From: Chlorogloea sp. CCALA 695
GTDB taxonomy: Bacteria > Cyanobacteriota > Cyanobacteriia > Cyanobacteriales > Chroococcidiopsidaceae
Length of the DNA: 64,000 bases
Assembly (NCBI RefSeq): GCF_003003885.1
Contig: NZ_PVWN01000016.1
Location: forward strand, 1-64,000
Reading direction: 5' to 3'
Part shown: positions 34,889 to 45,104 of the stretch, piece by piece
Layout of the letters: each line of letters starts with the position of its first letter
Numbering within the stretch: position 1 is the stretch's first letter
Program-made: the position numbers and the translations under genes
Notes under the pieces: model-generated
Told to the model about the DNA's origin: nothing
The model's input: only the letters and a program-made list of their open reading frames with translations
The model's database searches: none

Positions 34889-35801
34889 TCATCTAAAAAA
34901 ACTATCTAGCTTTTGCTTAGTTATTTGCATCACAATAATGTGCGCCCAATCGCCCAACACTGCTAACTGCCACTTTTCAATACTTTGCCTTGATGGCTTG
35001 GCAAACACTACAGTATTAGAAAACTGATTAAGCATACAGGGATAGTGTCTTAATTTAAGTTGGTTATAAAGATATTGAGCGTTTTGAATGCAAGTCTCAG
35101 CTTCGGATGCAAAGCCACTAGCACCTCTATTTTTTATGGCATACCACAGAATTAAACTAGAATAACCGTTTCTAGAACCGAGGATAGTTATATCTTTAGC
35201 TCCGATATATTCAATCAGCGTTACAACTTTATCTACAAACTTTTTTTAGTTAAAACGACTCCACAAGGTAGAGGTGAACCAATAAATTTAGCAGAAATTG
35301 CTACCCTATCTATAGCTTTTGTAAAGTTGATTTGGGCTGCATCCTTCTAACTGCTCAAAATGACTATAATTCATCTCTCCATTCTTTTAAAAATCGATAA
35401 CTAAGTATGTGATCCGAAACAATTTTGCTGCTTTAGTAATGGAATATTGGGAGTTTTGAGCCGATATACAGTATATCTTGGGGGTAAATTTCTCTGCCTA
35501 AAAATATGCTATAAAAATCTACTTCAGTACCACCAGAAGTTACATAACCTCAAAAGCCTTAATGAGGAAATTTTGTATAAATCGGCAAAAAAAGCTAACA
35601 CTTCTTGCTCAAACTTGCACGAATAAAAACCAAAACTTGGCTGAATAAATGGAGATCCTGCGTTATTTAATAGATAGTTAAAAACTTTGATAGTAAAGTA
35701 TAGTTACAAGTCAAATTATAATAATAGCCTGCATAATGCTCAGTCTTTTCTTTCAAATACTCCGTGAAAACTGATAGTTCTTGCCCAATAGCGTTTGACA
35801 T
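34889..35801 (-). pseudogene. decayed PLP-dependent histidine-type decarboxylase
   Basis: Read in three frames on the minus strand, this region matches group II histidine decarboxylases in order: MSNAIGQELSVFTEYLKEKT, GYYYNLTCNYT, then (next frame) NNAGSPFIQPSFGFYSCKFE and EVLAFFADLYKI, GYVTSGGTE, FLGREIYPQDILYI, then SQYSITKAAKLFR, AKFIGSPLPCGVVLTKK, GSRNGYSSLILWYAI and KWQLAVLGDWAHIIVMQ. At least five frameshifts or stops are present. About 60 residues before the PLP lysine are missing, and the usual SGHK has become SAK. The alignment is from memory of the family, but the order of blocks leaves little doubt. Confidence 0.82.
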
Positions 35802-35869
35802 TATACTTATACTGACTTTTGTCAACAAATATTTGTTAGCATTCATTATCTGAACCAAAATTGAAATTT

Positions 35870-36177
35870 AACTTCAGGAAAACTACCGAAAAAGTAAATT
35901 TAAAAAGTTAGCAACTCACCTTTCCCGCAAACCAGATTTAATCTTTTTAGATTTGGTGATGCCTAATCTTAATGGTTATAAGATTTGCGCTCGTTTACGG
36001 AAAATTCCTGCTTTTAGCAATACACCGATTATAATTTTGACCAGCAATATTATTGATCGCGTCCGGGCTACAGTAGTCGGTTGCTTGGACTATCTGAGTA
36101 AACCTGTAAAAGCTGAGAGCGTACTATCGGTAATATCTAAGCACTTATCCTGTCCTACAGAAAATCGCCCAGAGTAA
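35870..36177 (+). pseudogene. truncated response-regulator receiver domain
   Basis: The C-terminal two thirds of a CheY-like receiver: the phospho-acceptor Asp lies in DLIFLDLVMPNLNGYKI, the Thr/Ser in IIILTSN and the Lys in LSKPV. The frame is open from about 35873 but has no start codon until GTG/ATG within the DLVMPN block, and the first beta-strand with its acidic pair is absent. It ends nine residues after the last helix. It is probably a remnant of a larger PatA- or CheY-type regulator next to the decayed decarboxylase. Confidence 0.7.
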
Positions 36178-36182
36178 AGCTG

Positions 36183-37715
36183 CTAAATTCGGCGTACTTG
36201 GCAAGATTTGCGATCGCTATCTAACTTGGGTTCTTGCCAAGAAAAAGCAAAGTGACTAATACCGCGTACATTAGGCGATACATTGCGAATTGCTTGCATT
36301 TGCGCCTCTAACGATGGGCGGTTGGAAATCGGTTTTCCCCAAACTCCAGCGATCGCCGGGATCACGTTGGCATCGGGAGCTTGCTTCGTAACTTTCTGGA
36401 CTAAAGCCGCAATGCAATTAGCATTACCGCAGTTAGCATAAGCCATAGAGTGCCATTCTAAAGTTTTCGGGAACCGATGCCAAGGTTGCAAGCGCGAGTC
36501 ATAACCTTGACCTACGGTTTGATTGGCATCGGGGAAAAATACGGCTCCGGCTTTGATTCCTTGGCGCTGTACGGGCCAGGCGGCAACGGCTAAAAAGTCT
36601 AAAACCCCTTGAATTGCATGAGAAACGCTCAATTGCCACAACTCCCATTGCAGACGCGGCTGTCTTTGAGCGGCATTAGGTAATAAGATCGTAGTAGGCG
36701 CTGATTCTTCCTTGGGTGAGGCTACAGGGACAGCTAGTGGTGCGGGGGGGGTGCGTCCTTGCCACAGGGGTTCTCCTTCTTGGGGATATAATTGGTCTAC
36801 GGCGGCAACATCGGCGACAGATATAGAGCCTTTTTTGGCATAGCGGCTAATTAGCTCTAATCCTTTAGAATTTAGCGCCCTTTTGGATAAAGCGACTTGA
36901 GCAGAATTGCCATAAATCCATAGGTCTTGAACTTTTGTAATTACAGAATCTGCGCCCAAACCTCGCGGATAACGGACATAATCAAATAACACTCCATCTG
37001 GGCGACGACGGACTACTTCGTTGACTAATTGGTAATAATCTCTTTTTGCTTGCAGGTTATAGGGATCGACAAAAACTTGACTTTCATTATCGACAAAATA
37101 TAAGCTTGTTTGCCCTTTACCATTACGAGCTAGTACCGATTGGCGATCGCTTCTTTGACCGTAGGAGTAGCCAAAATTCATCATAAACATCCAAGCGTAT
37201 ACCTTCAAGCCCCGCTCCTGTCCTTTTTGAATAGCTTGGGCAAGCAAGTCTACTTTTTCGTTACCGGGAGTACGAACAACCGAAGGCCAAGCTGTGCGAT
37301 TAGATCCCATCGGTAGCAATACTTGACCATCGGCAAAAACTTCGACATAAACTTGGTTATAGCCTCGGTTGATAATCCGATCCATAATGTCGTCTAGCTT
37401 GCCAGGTTGCAGATCGCAAGGGTACAATCGCAGCCAAATAGCCTGCACTTGAGGCCAAGTCTGATTGCGGCATTCTTGGAGTTGTCGGGCGTGTTGAGTT
37501 ATTAGCCCTTGGTAGCGACTTTGAGCGTCTCTATCACCTTTTAGCGTTGCTTGAAGTAAAGTTTGTTTCTCTTGCTTTGCCGCGTCTGCCAACTGACAAT
37601 AGGCAGTGGTTTGAGCCTGGGCTGGGTAGAAGCCAAAATTTGTTGCTACTAGACTACTAGCTACAATTGTAGCGATCGCCTTTGGCATTGCTGCTATAGT
37701 TTTTTTAAATTTCAC
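36183..37715 (-). CDS. GHL10-family (DUF187-like) glycosyl hydrolase, exported
   Basis: 510 residues. An N-terminal signal peptide (about 1-35: basic start, hydrophobic core IATIVASSLVATNFGFYP, AQA cleavage site) predicts export to the periplasm or cell surface. The body follows the glycosyl-hydrolase-like 10 family TIM barrel (IWLRLYPCDLQP, GYNQVYVEVFADGQVLLP, GLKVYAWMFMMNFG, VLFDYVRYPRG). In related bacteria such proteins act on cell wall or exopolysaccharide, but substrate is unknown here. Its stop is six bases from the receiver remnant on the other strand. Confidence 0.82.
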   Translation of the reverse strand: MKFKKTIAAMPKAIATIVASSLVATNFGFYPAQAQTTAYCQLADAAKQEKQTLLQATLKGDRDAQSRYQGLITQHARQLQECRNQTWPQVQAIWLRLYPCDLQPGKLDDIMDRIINRGYNQVYVEVFADGQVLLPMGSNRTAWPSVVRTPGNEKVDLLAQAIQKGQERGLKVYAWMFMMNFGYSYGQRSDRQSVLARNGKGQTSLYFVDNESQVFVDPYNLQAKRDYYQLVNEVVRRRPDGVLFDYVRYPRGLGADSVITKVQDLWIYGNSAQVALSKRALNSKGLELISRYAKKGSISVADVAAVDQLYPQEGEPLWQGRTPPAPLAVPVASPKEESAPTTILLPNAAQRQPRLQWELWQLSVSHAIQGVLDFLAVAAWPVQRQGIKAGAVFFPDANQTVGQGYDSRLQPWHRFPKTLEWHSMAYANCGNANCIAALVQKVTKQAPDANVIPAIAGVWGKPISNRPSLEAQMQAIRNVSPNVRGISHFAFSWQEPKLDSDRKSCQVRRI

Positions 37716-37873
37716 AATAAAAAAGAGGTATTTAGATATTAATTTAATTAAGCTAACTTTAAGGCAAGATTGCTAATTAGACTATGCCAGCTAACTTTAT
37801 TTATCAAACTTGCCCAGCAATAACAATATAAATATTTAATATTGCAAATACCTCAGAGCGCAGAATTTTACAT

Positions 37874-37926
37874 CAGTCAGTAGTCGGGTAGACTTTGCCA
37901 GATTTTTGTCTCCTTTTTACTGACTG
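37874..37926. other. 9-bp inverted repeat downstream of psb27
   Basis: CAGTCAGTA (37874-37882) and TACTGACTG (37918-37926) are exact complements separated by 35 bases, just after the psb27 stop codon. The loop is long for a terminator; it could be a protein site or 3' mRNA structure. Confidence 0.4.
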
Positions 37927-37966
37927 TTACAACTTAATTTAAGTTTCTCAAATGCTTTAACTAAGC

Positions 37967-38368
37967 CTAGCCACCCCTAGAAAGACTTGTTTCTACTTGC
38001 TTAAATTCTTGTTGTAGGCGTTGCTTGAGCTTTTGGGGTACAGGGCGGTTAGGATAAGAGCTATAATGCCCAGCCAAAGAATTTAATGCTGTCCGCATGG
38101 TAGTAAAAGAATTGAGGGCAGTAACGGAAGTATCTCTTTGGTAACGGGCAGAAAATTCATTAATTTTTTCCCGCGCCGCAGATTGAGACGGGGCTTTTTC
38201 TGGGTCATCGTCGGGCAAATCTAGGGCAGTTCTCAAGGTATTTACTACGCTTAAAGTATCTTGGCGATAATCTCCACTCAGGGAAGTAGAACCATTATTA
38301 GAACAGCCTGTTAAGCCTATGACTGCAACCAAAACTAAGGCAATTAGACGCGACCAGTAGCGCTTCAT
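37967..38368 (-). CDS. psb27: photosystem II assembly lipoprotein Psb27
   Basis: Psb27 binds the lumenal face of CP43 during photosystem II assembly and repair and keeps immature complexes free of the extrinsic oxygen-evolving subunits. 133 residues: signal peptide with lipobox LTGC (Cys22, lipid-modified) and a four-helix bundle with the family blocks YRQDTLSVVNTLRTALDLP and YSSYPNRPVPQKLKQRL. Full length. Its presence is diagnostic of an oxygenic phototroph. Confidence 0.95.
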   Translation of the reverse strand: MKRYWSRLIALVLVAVIGLTGCSNNGSTSLSGDYRQDTLSVVNTLRTALDLPDDDPEKAPSQSAAREKINEFSARYQRDTSVTALNSFTTMRTALNSLAGHYSSYPNRPVPQKLKQRLQQEFKQVETSLSRGG

Positions 38369-38406
38369 AAGTTTTTAAGTAAATAGACATTAAATCAACG
38401 TCTATA

Positions 38407-39606
38407 TTATCTTGGATTGGTACTTAGGGGATCGTTTTGCTGGGTAGAAGAATCGGGAATTTTGTCACTCAAGATAGGGCGATATAAAGTATCTCTTTGC
38501 TGATAAGGGCGATTTTTTAGAGAGGAAATTGCCGCTATTAAAGTTTCTACTTCCATGCACGTACCTCCTAGAGCGCCAGCCATTGTTGTAATGTGTTCTT
38601 CCATCAACGTACCGCCGATATCGTTGCAACCGCCGTTAAGCGCCTCTATTGCCCCTGTAAGTCCTAGTTTTACCCAGCTTGGTTGATGGTTGGGAATCCA
38701 ATTACCTAACATAATTCGGGCTACGGCTGTAAGTAGTAAGGCATCGTCTAATACTGGTTGATCGCGTCCAACCCGCTTGCGTAAAGGCTTGGGGGCTTCT
38801 TGACCAACAAAGGGCAGCAAAATAAATTCGCTGATAGCGCTAGGGTAGGCTTTTTCTAGGGCTGTTTTTTGCAGACTTCGTAATTTTTCTAAATGCTCTA
38901 TTTGCTGGGTTGGGGTTTCTATATGCCCAGAAAGCATGGTGCTAGTTGTGGGTACGCCCAGCCGATGAGCGGTACTCACAATTTCTAGCCAAGTGGCTGT
39001 ATTAGTCTTTTCTGGGCATAAAATGCGCCGTACATCATCATTTAATATTTCCGCCGCCGTACCAGGCATTGAATCTACCCCTGCGTCTTTTAGTGCTGTA
39101 ATTACATAGGCGTAACTAAGATTATCTTCTTTAGCAATAAATTGAATTTCTTGCGGCGAAAAGGCGTGGAGGTGCAACTGAGGATACTTGCCTTTGATGG
39201 TTGCAACTAAACGTAAATAATAATTTAAACTTAAGCCGTTGATTTTGGCGGTGGGGTTTAATCCTCCTTGCATACAAATTTCTGTAGCATTGCGCTCTAC
39301 AGCGTCGGTGGCTTTAGCTAAAATTTGTTCCCAATCTAACCAATAGGAACCCTCAGCATTGGCATCACGCCGGAAGGCGCAGAAACTACAATGTTGTTCG
39401 CAGATATTTGTATAGTTAATATTGCGGTTAATAACATAAGTAACCGTATCTCCCGCTTGCAGGTGGCGGAGTTGGTCGGCGGTATGTTTAATTGCAGACT
39501 TTATACTAGGATCGGTCTGGTTTAACAACATTACTCCTTCTTGGGCTGACAAATCGGCTCCATTTAGGGTATTTTCAAGAATTGACTCAATAGTTTTAGT
39601 CGTCAC
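38407..39606 (-). CDS. cofH: FO synthase subunit CofH (radical SAM)
   Basis: CofH with CofG makes FO, the deazaflavin chromophore of coenzyme F420 and of cyanobacterial photolyases; CofH condenses tyrosine with the ribityl-aminouracil precursor. The radical SAM cysteines are in CEQHCSFC (69, 73, 76 from the start chosen). Further landmarks are [27 protein letters not shown] and the C-terminal [12 protein letters not shown]. The frame is open to 39693, but homology begins at TTKTIESIL, so GTG 39606 is likely. cofG is not in this window. Confidence 0.9.
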   Translation of the reverse strand: MTTKTIESILENTLNGADLSAQEGVMLLNQTDPSIKSAIKHTADQLRHLQAGDTVTYVINRNINYTNICEQHCSFCAFRRDANAEGSYWLDWEQILAKATDAVERNATEICMQGGLNPTAKINGLSLNYYLRLVATIKGKYPQLHLHAFSPQEIQFIAKEDNLSYAYVITALKDAGVDSMPGTAAEILNDDVRRILCPEKTNTATWLEIVSTAHRLGVPTTSTMLSGHIETPTQQIEHLEKLRSLQKTALEKAYPSAISEFILLPFVGQEAPKPLRKRVGRDQPVLDDALLLTAVARIMLGNWIPNHQPSWVKLGLTGAIEALNGGCNDIGGTLMEEHITTMAGALGGTCMEVETLIAAISSLKNRPYQQRDTLYRPILSDKIPDSSTQQNDPLSTNPR

Positions 39607-39739
39607 GAGGCATCCAATTAATAATTTCTGCTCTAACTTTAATTTTGTCAGAAATATTGACTGAAGGTAAAAGTTAGAAAGATACCTCTGCATTGCTAAC
39701 TTAAATAAGTCAGATAATTTCCCGAAAAAATGGTAAGGC

Positions 39740-41392
39740 GTGAAACTTAAAACTTGTTTGCTACTGCTACTGTGGACAACTCTAGCCCTAGGTTTGCGCT
39801 TGACTCAACTTACTGCTAAATCGCCTTGGACTGATGAATTTTCAACTTTGGTGTTTAGTTTGGGTAATAGTTATCGTACCGTTTCTTTAGATCAGGCGGT
39901 TTCTCTTGACGAACTATTGCAACCACTGCAAATAAATTCTGATGCTAATGCAATTCAAGTTATTCAGAATTTACTCACCCAAAGCAACCATCCACCGCTT
40001 TACTTTATCTTGGCTCATTGGTGGATGCAATTATATGGGGGTAGCGGTTTAGTTTCTCTGTGGGTAGCTAGAAGTCTGAGCGCTATATTCGGTGCTTTGT
40101 CTATTCCGGCAATTTATTTACTGGGTGCTTTTGCTTTTCGCTCTCGGTTAGTTGGGCAAATTGCGGCGGCGATGATGGCGGTTTCTCCTTATGGCATTTT
40201 TTTAGCTCAAGAAGCTCGTCACTATACTTTAGCCATTTTGCTAGTAATTGCTTCTTTCGGTTGTTTGATAGCTGCTATACGACACACTCAAAATCAAACA
40301 AAATTACCTACTTTAACGGTTATAAGCTGGATATTAGTTAATATTTTAGGAATTGCTACTCATTACTTTTTTGTGCTAACTCTGGCGACGGAAGCTTTTG
40401 TATTGTTATGGGAATATCCCTGGAAGAAAAAAACTTTGAATGCTCCCTGGGGGCAAATTTGCGTTGTTGCAGTGGCTACGGCTATCGGGGGAATAGTTTG
40501 GCTACCCATATTTTTACAAAATAATAGTGAATTAACGCAGTGGATTGAAAATGGTGAAAGTTCGCAGGTTTTAGCGCTACTAAATCCTATTTTTCAAATT
40601 CTAGCTGCTTGGATTACAATGGTTTCTTTGCTGCCTGTAGAAGCCTCGGCGCTTCCTGTAGTCATTGCTTCAGGCTTCGTAATGATGGTTTTTTTTGTTT
40701 GGGCTATTCCCCTACTTTGGAGAGGCTTTATCGCTAATTTGCAGCAACCAAAAACTAGGGCAATTACTCAGGTATTTGCTCGAATTGTGGCAAGTGCGAT
40801 CGCTATATTCTTTCTTTTCACTTATATTTTAGGTATCGATCTTACTCGTGGCGCTCGATATAATTTTATTTACTTCCCAGCCGTGATAGTTTTAGTTGCG
40901 GCTAGTTTAGCGATTTGTTGGAATCCAGCAATAAATAAGCTATCATCCGGCAAAACCGCCGTAGCTTTGATTTGGCTGATGGGCTTGCTAAGTGCCGTCA
41001 CCGTGATTAATAATTTGGGCTATCAGAAGTATTATCGCCCCGATTTGTTTGTGCAGTTGGTAGAAAAAAACAGTAATTCTCTACCCGTTTTGATTGCCAC
41101 AACTCATAAAACCCACGTCCAAACAGGGGAAATGATGGGGATTGCCAGAGAATTTAAACTTGAAGAAACTCCCGCAAAAGCTGAGTTTCTTTTAGCCCAT
41201 CAATCTCAAAATGCTGATACTTCCGCCGCCATTTTACAAAATGCTGTAAGTCAGAAACTTTTACCTTTTGATTTATGGCTAGTTAATTTTTATGCTCCCG
41301 TAAAACTCAATCAATGCAACCCGGATACCAGCATAAGCAAAAATCAACCTGTAGACGGCTACAATTACGAGCTTTATCACTGTCAAAATTAG
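39740..41392 (+). CDS. GT39/ArnT-like membrane glycosyltransferase
   Basis: A 550-residue polytopic protein starting at GTG. About ten to eleven membrane helices follow an N-terminal periplasmic-loop motif [10 protein letters not shown], whose Asp-Glu fits the catalytic acidic pair of dolichyl/undecaprenyl-phosphate-sugar mannosyltransferases (PMT/ArnT, GT39/GT83). A smaller soluble C-terminal part (about 440-550) follows. Donor and acceptor are unknown; likely surface polysaccharide or lipoprotein glycosylation. It is divergent from cofH. A heptameric repeat follows the stop. Confidence 0.78.
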   Translation: MKLKTCLLLLLWTTLALGLRLTQLTAKSPWTDEFSTLVFSLGNSYRTVSLDQAVSLDELLQPLQINSDANAIQVIQNLLTQSNHPPLYFILAHWWMQLYGGSGLVSLWVARSLSAIFGALSIPAIYLLGAFAFRSRLVGQIAAAMMAVSPYGIFLAQEARHYTLAILLVIASFGCLIAAIRHTQNQTKLPTLTVISWILVNILGIATHYFFVLTLATEAFVLLWEYPWKKKTLNAPWGQICVVAVATAIGGIVWLPIFLQNNSELTQWIENGESSQVLALLNPIFQILAAWITMVSLLPVEASALPVVIASGFVMMVFFVWAIPLLWRGFIANLQQPKTRAITQVFARIVASAIAIFFLFTYILGIDLTRGARYNFIYFPAVIVLVAASLAICWNPAINKLSSGKTAVALIWLMGLLSAVTVINNLGYQKYYRPDLFVQLVEKNSNSLPVLIATTHKTHVQTGEMMGIAREFKLEETPAKAEFLLAHQSQNADTSAAILQNAVSQKLLPFDLWLVNFYAPVKLNQCNPDTSISKNQPVDGYNYELYHCQN

Positions 41393-41401
41393 ACAAAGTT
41401 G

Positions 41402-41443
41402 GGAATTGGTAATGGGTAATGGGTAATGGGTAATTGGTGATTG
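41402..41443. repeat. GGGTAAT heptameric repeat after the GT39 gene
   Basis: Six near-tandem 7-bp units, third copy of the family seen at 116-150 and 13121-13155. It lies between two convergent genes. Confidence 0.75.
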
Positions 41444-41453
41444 GAAAAAATTT

Positions 41454-42074
41454 TTATTTTTGCAAAAAGTCTTTTCTTTCTGATTGGGGAACACTTACAG
41501 GAGATAAACCAGAAATCGCGCGGAGATTTTGACAGCGAATCAAGTCTACAAAGTTTAAACTCGAACGCTTTTCAATCTGCGCTACAGCTTCTATTGCTGA
41601 TAATAAATATCCCGCAGCCTCTGTTTCTGAATAACCGCGCCTTTGAGCTACTTTAATTGCTGCTTCGTCGGCTTCTAATTCTACTTTAGCACTGCTACTA
41701 TTGCGCCAAATTTGGGCTACAGCAAAAGCACTTAATCCCACACCTATAACTACACCCACAGGATCGCTTTGCACCAATTCTACCGTCGCCCCTAATAGCC
41801 CAGCTAATCCCACGCCTTGATAAATATCGGGTTTAAACCATTTAATCCCTGTTAGCCAGCTAATATTGCTTAGTAGCAACAAATCTCGCTGTGGTTTAGA
41901 TAAACGCCGCCACAGGTCAAAGTTAATATATACTTGCCGTTGTTGCTGCCAAGGACGAGGCAAAGGACTATCAATTATTTGCCTTTGCTCTGGTTTACTA
42001 ACAATTTTGGTCATCATCCGCCCCGAAGCTGGCATTAAATCTAGTAGGCGGCGAATTTCAGCGTTTTGCTCCAT
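41454..42074 (-). CDS. DUF3318 family protein
   Basis: A 206-residue cyanobacterial protein: an N-terminal block EIRRLLDLMPASGRMMTKIV and YINFDLWRRLSKPQRDLLLL, then two hydrophobic helices (about 95-130), then an acidic helix LEADEAAIKVAQRRGYSETEAAGYLLSAIEA. The EADEAAI pattern near the hydrophobic pair recalls M48-like peptidases, but no HExxH is present. Function unknown. The terminal segment ends against the heptamer repeat. Confidence 0.75.
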   Translation of the reverse strand: MEQNAEIRRLLDLMPASGRMMTKIVSKPEQRQIIDSPLPRPWQQQRQVYINFDLWRRLSKPQRDLLLLSNISWLTGIKWFKPDIYQGVGLAGLLGATVELVQSDPVGVVIGVGLSAFAVAQIWRNSSSAKVELEADEAAIKVAQRRGYSETEAAGYLLSAIEAVAQIEKRSSLNFVDLIRCQNLRAISGLSPVSVPQSERKDFLQK

Positions 42075-42137
42075 AAAAAATAGCTTTTTGGCGATCGCAA
42101 ACTAATTAATATCCCCCCACTTAACACCCTACACCTT

Positions 42138-42923
42138 TTAAGGCTTTGCTTCAGTAGTAAATTTTTGCAGAGCGCTGGATAGTTGGCTAATTGTTAGCGC
42201 CTGTTCAACAGTAACTTCAACGAGTCGGCTATTAGTTTCTGCCTGAGTACGCGATAATTCGCTAATAGTTTTTGCCTGTTCAACTAAAGTTTCTGTTAGT
42301 TGACAATGGACTTGCATTTGCTTTTCAAACATTAACTGTAAGGCAGCTATTTTATCCTCTAAATGATTAATTCTTTTTTCTTGCCCTAGAGTTACTTCTT
42401 TAAAATCAGATAACGACAATTTCTGCTCAAAGGGTGAATCTAACCTATTTTCAGTTTCTACTTGATTAAAAAACTCCTTTGTTTGGCTTTGTGATGTTAA
42501 AAACTTGTTTATAGGTATGACATTATTTTTAGGAGTGCGATTGCTTGCAGCAGCGCTGGCGCGATCGTTTAAGGTTAAATATTCAACTAGCTTTTTGGTG
42601 TCTTCCGCTTTTAAATAAGAGGGAATTTTGTTAAGCGGTGGATTGAAATATTCAATCAAAATTGTTTCAATTCGCCGTAATGCCAAGGAATCGCTTTCAG
42701 TAAGCCAAGCAATCCTCACATCTGCAAAAGATTTTAGTAAAGCAAGCCTATGATGCCCTCTCAAGCGTTCCCGAATATTAATCGAGCGCCCTATGTACAA
42801 AATCCTGCGGTGGGATGACAGCGCAAAATAAACTGCTGCACAGTTTGGCAGTTTACCTTTGTCAGATAAGGGGAGGCTGGGCAGAGAAGAAAAGTCAAAA
42901 GACTCTGGCGCAAGTGCGGACAC
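42138..42923 (-). CDS. GIY-YIG nuclease-family protein with coiled-coil tail
   Basis: About 261 residues. The N-terminal GIY-YIG domain reads AVYFALSS...RILYIGRSINIRERLRGHHR with a downstream Glu in RRIETILIEYFNPPLN (family-typical RR.E...I). The remainder is a linker and a long coiled coil (about 175-260). The frame is open to 43019, but GTG 42923 is preceded by an excellent GAGGTAA site and gives the family N-terminus SALAPESFDFSSLPSLPL. It is divergent from the twin-ATPase operon. Confidence 0.8.
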   Translation of the reverse strand: MSALAPESFDFSSLPSLPLSDKGKLPNCAAVYFALSSHRRILYIGRSINIRERLRGHHRLALLKSFADVRIAWLTESDSLALRRIETILIEYFNPPLNKIPSYLKAEDTKKLVEYLTLNDRASAAASNRTPKNNVIPINKFLTSQSQTKEFFNQVETENRLDSPFEQKLSLSDFKEVTLGQEKRINHLEDKIAALQLMFEKQMQVHCQLTETLVEQAKTISELSRTQAETNSRLVEVTVEQALTISQLSSALQKFTTEAKP

Positions 42924-43081
42924 TATACTTACCTCACGGGATCTTACTAGCAATATACATAGAGCAGGTTTTGAGTAACAGTGCTGAGAACCTATCTTAG
43001 TAATGCTCGACGGTTTCATTTTCAGCAGTTAAGATGTGGAGCAGTATACCAAACATTCCGCCCTTCTCAATAATTCATTAT

Positions 43082-43900
43082 ATGAATGACTCAGATCATT
43101 TGTCAGAAGAAGCTATGATCGCATCTATTGACGCAGTGCTTAAACAATTAACCATCCGTTGGACAAGTTTAAAAAAAGCAAGAATTGACTTAAATTTTAA
43201 AACAGTAACTCAAGCCCTTGAGGGGATTGATGAAAATGTTAAACAACTAGCTTTGAGTTGGGGCGAGAATCGAACAATTATTGAAACTGCTATCCAAGAT
43301 CAGCGAGATTTTGTACTATCTGATGCCTACCCGCTAAAAGTAGAGAAGGCTTTGAATGATGTGGGAGTGCCGATAAGAGGTAAATTTCCCAACTATGAGT
43401 TTTCACCATTTAAGCTGACATTTTTTGTTGATAGTGATTACGTCAAGCTTGGTATGGGACGAAAAGCCCAACAAAACAAGGCTTTAGCGCCAAGTGCGAT
43501 CGCCCTATGGGTAGCAAAAGAATATAAACGAGTAGCCCACAGCAAGTTTAATGCCGAACAATTTGGTAAAGAATTATTTACTGCTTATGAACTACTCAAT
43601 CGAGACAATTTAACCAAAAATTTTGTAGTCTGGGGACATCCCATTGCTCTTAAGGAAATATACAAGCTATTAACTTTAAAAGATTCGGCGAAACAAGACT
43701 ATCCTGAAGCACTTTTTACTTACGATTTAGCCCGACTAAAAGAGCAGTCTGACATTTCTTACAACGGTTACAGATTTGAATTTGTACCTTCCCGCAATCA
43801 ATTTAGCGGTTTGCTTTTGATTGATAGCAGGGAACGGGAAAGCCGAGTTGAGAGCCTAGCTATATACGACAAGAGCGATCGCGAAATTGGAATGTCTTAG
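43082..43900 (+). CDS. unknown protein, first gene of the twin-ATPase operon
   Basis: About 272 residues from ATG 43082 (MNDSDHLSEE); an in-frame ATG at 43034 would add 16 residues. I recognise no family. The N-terminal about 95 residues are helical (AVLKQLTIRWTSLKKARIDL). A beta-rich part follows (about 100-140, FSPFKLTFFVDSDYVKLGMG), then helices, and a C-terminal strand-rich part (ISYNGYRFEFVPSRNQFSGLLLID). No catalytic motif is evident. Five bases separate it from the first ATPase gene, so it is presumably a subunit or substrate adaptor of that pair. Confidence 0.75.
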   Translation: MNDSDHLSEEAMIASIDAVLKQLTIRWTSLKKARIDLNFKTVTQALEGIDENVKQLALSWGENRTIIETAIQDQRDFVLSDAYPLKVEKALNDVGVPIRGKFPNYEFSPFKLTFFVDSDYVKLGMGRKAQQNKALAPSAIALWVAKEYKRVAHSKFNAEQFGKELFTAYELLNRDNLTKNFVVWGHPIALKEIYKLLTLKDSAKQDYPEALFTYDLARLKEQSDISYNGYRFEFVPSRNQFSGLLLIDSRERESRVESLAIYDKSDREIGMS

Positions 43901-43904
43901 ATAT

Positions 43905-45101
43905 ATGCAAATTGATGAACTAGATATTGAAGATATCCGCGCTGGTCAGCCACCATTAAACGATCAATTATTAACCACGATGACTCTAGGAGGCGAACTA
44001 TGGCTAGAACGTTTTCAAGAATATTATCTTGCTAATTATATTGCCAGTGGCGGCAGTAAAGTTAAAGTTTTAGTCGGTGGTGAAGGTAGCGGCAAAACTC
44101 ATTTAGTTCGTTGCATTCAACAAAATGCTAAAACTTTAGGCTATGAAACCGTATACCTTTGCGCGCGAGATCATGATGACTATCGCCTCAATAATTTACC
44201 TAGTTTGTATCGTGCTATAGTCGATCAAATTGACAAAGTAAAGCTTGTTAGAGGCTTGTGTTGCACTGTTGCCAAGCAATTAGGCTACGAAGTGGATAAA
44301 TACGATGGTACAACCTTATTTTTACACCTTTTAATTGAAGACACAAAACTTCCCCGTAATGAAGCTATCCGAGAAATTGAAAAAGCAGCTTCTGAGGTTT
44401 TTGGCGATGTAGATTTTGGCTCATCTTTTACAGCCTTTGCCTATCGAATTGTTAAAAATCACATGATTAATGGCAATGAAACGGATGTTAATCTAGCTTT
44501 AAAATGGCTAAGTGGCAATAAGTTAGAGCGCCGTGAAAAGCAAGACTTACTTTTATTTGAGCAACTTCAGAAATTCAATGCTAGATATTGGTTGAATTCC
44601 CTTATCCGCCTTTTAAAAATTGCTGGGATGACGGGTTTAGTTGTAGCAATTGATAATTTGGAAGTAATGACTGAACGCTCTGAAGAAACGGGCAGATTTA
44701 TTTATACGGTCAATAATATTAAAGATATTTGCGAGCTTTTTCGGCAATTAATTGATGATGCGGAATTACTCAACAACTTTCTGCTGATTCTAGCAGGGCG
44801 GCGAGAAATAATTGAGGATGAAAGGCGCGGCTTTGTTAGCTATGACGCTTTGTGGATGCGGTTACAAACGGGATTAGTGCAAAAAAAGTTTAATCGCCTT
44901 GCAGATATGGTAGATATAGATGCTCACTTAGAAGCTAATGGTCAAGATTTTCCCGATCGCGTTCAAACCCATTTACGTCAGCTATTAACAAACATGGGTG
45001 TAAACCTGCAATATATTGGTTTTCCTGACGACTTAAGCCAATATAGCGATTTACGCAAAAGAGTGATGGAAGTTGGCACAATGATCCCAAAAGTAGGTTA
45101 A
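43905..45101 (+). CDS. P-loop ATPase 1 of the twin-ATPase operon
   Basis: About 398 residues. Walker A is VLVGGEGSGKTHLVR near the N-terminus, Walker B-like LVVAIDNLEV near residue 245, and an arginine-rich sensor segment LILAGRREIIEDERRG follows. The pattern fits STAND/AAA-like or BrxD (DUF2791)-type ATP-binding proteins. ATG 43905 is favoured over the upstream TTG 43887, which would overlap the preceding gene. It starts five bases after the first gene and ends three bases before the second ATPase. It is probably a DNA-associated motor or switch, with the target unknown. Confidence 0.8.
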   Translation: MQIDELDIEDIRAGQPPLNDQLLTTMTLGGELWLERFQEYYLANYIASGGSKVKVLVGGEGSGKTHLVRCIQQNAKTLGYETVYLCARDHDDYRLNNLPSLYRAIVDQIDKVKLVRGLCCTVAKQLGYEVDKYDGTTLFLHLLIEDTKLPRNEAIREIEKAASEVFGDVDFGSSFTAFAYRIVKNHMINGNETDVNLALKWLSGNKLERREKQDLLLFEQLQKFNARYWLNSLIRLLKIAGMTGLVVAIDNLEVMTERSEETGRFIYTVNNIKDICELFRQLIDDAELLNNFLLILAGRREIIEDERRGFVSYDALWMRLQTGLVQKKFNRLADMVDIDAHLEANGQDFPDRVQTHLRQLLTNMGVNLQYIGFPDDLSQYSDLRKRVMEVGTMIPKVG

Positions 45102-45104
45102 GTA

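Noticed and set aside
41454-42074. M48-type metallopeptidase
   Set aside because: An EADEAAI motif next to a hydrophobic pair is suggestive, but HExxH is absent; DUF3318 fits better.
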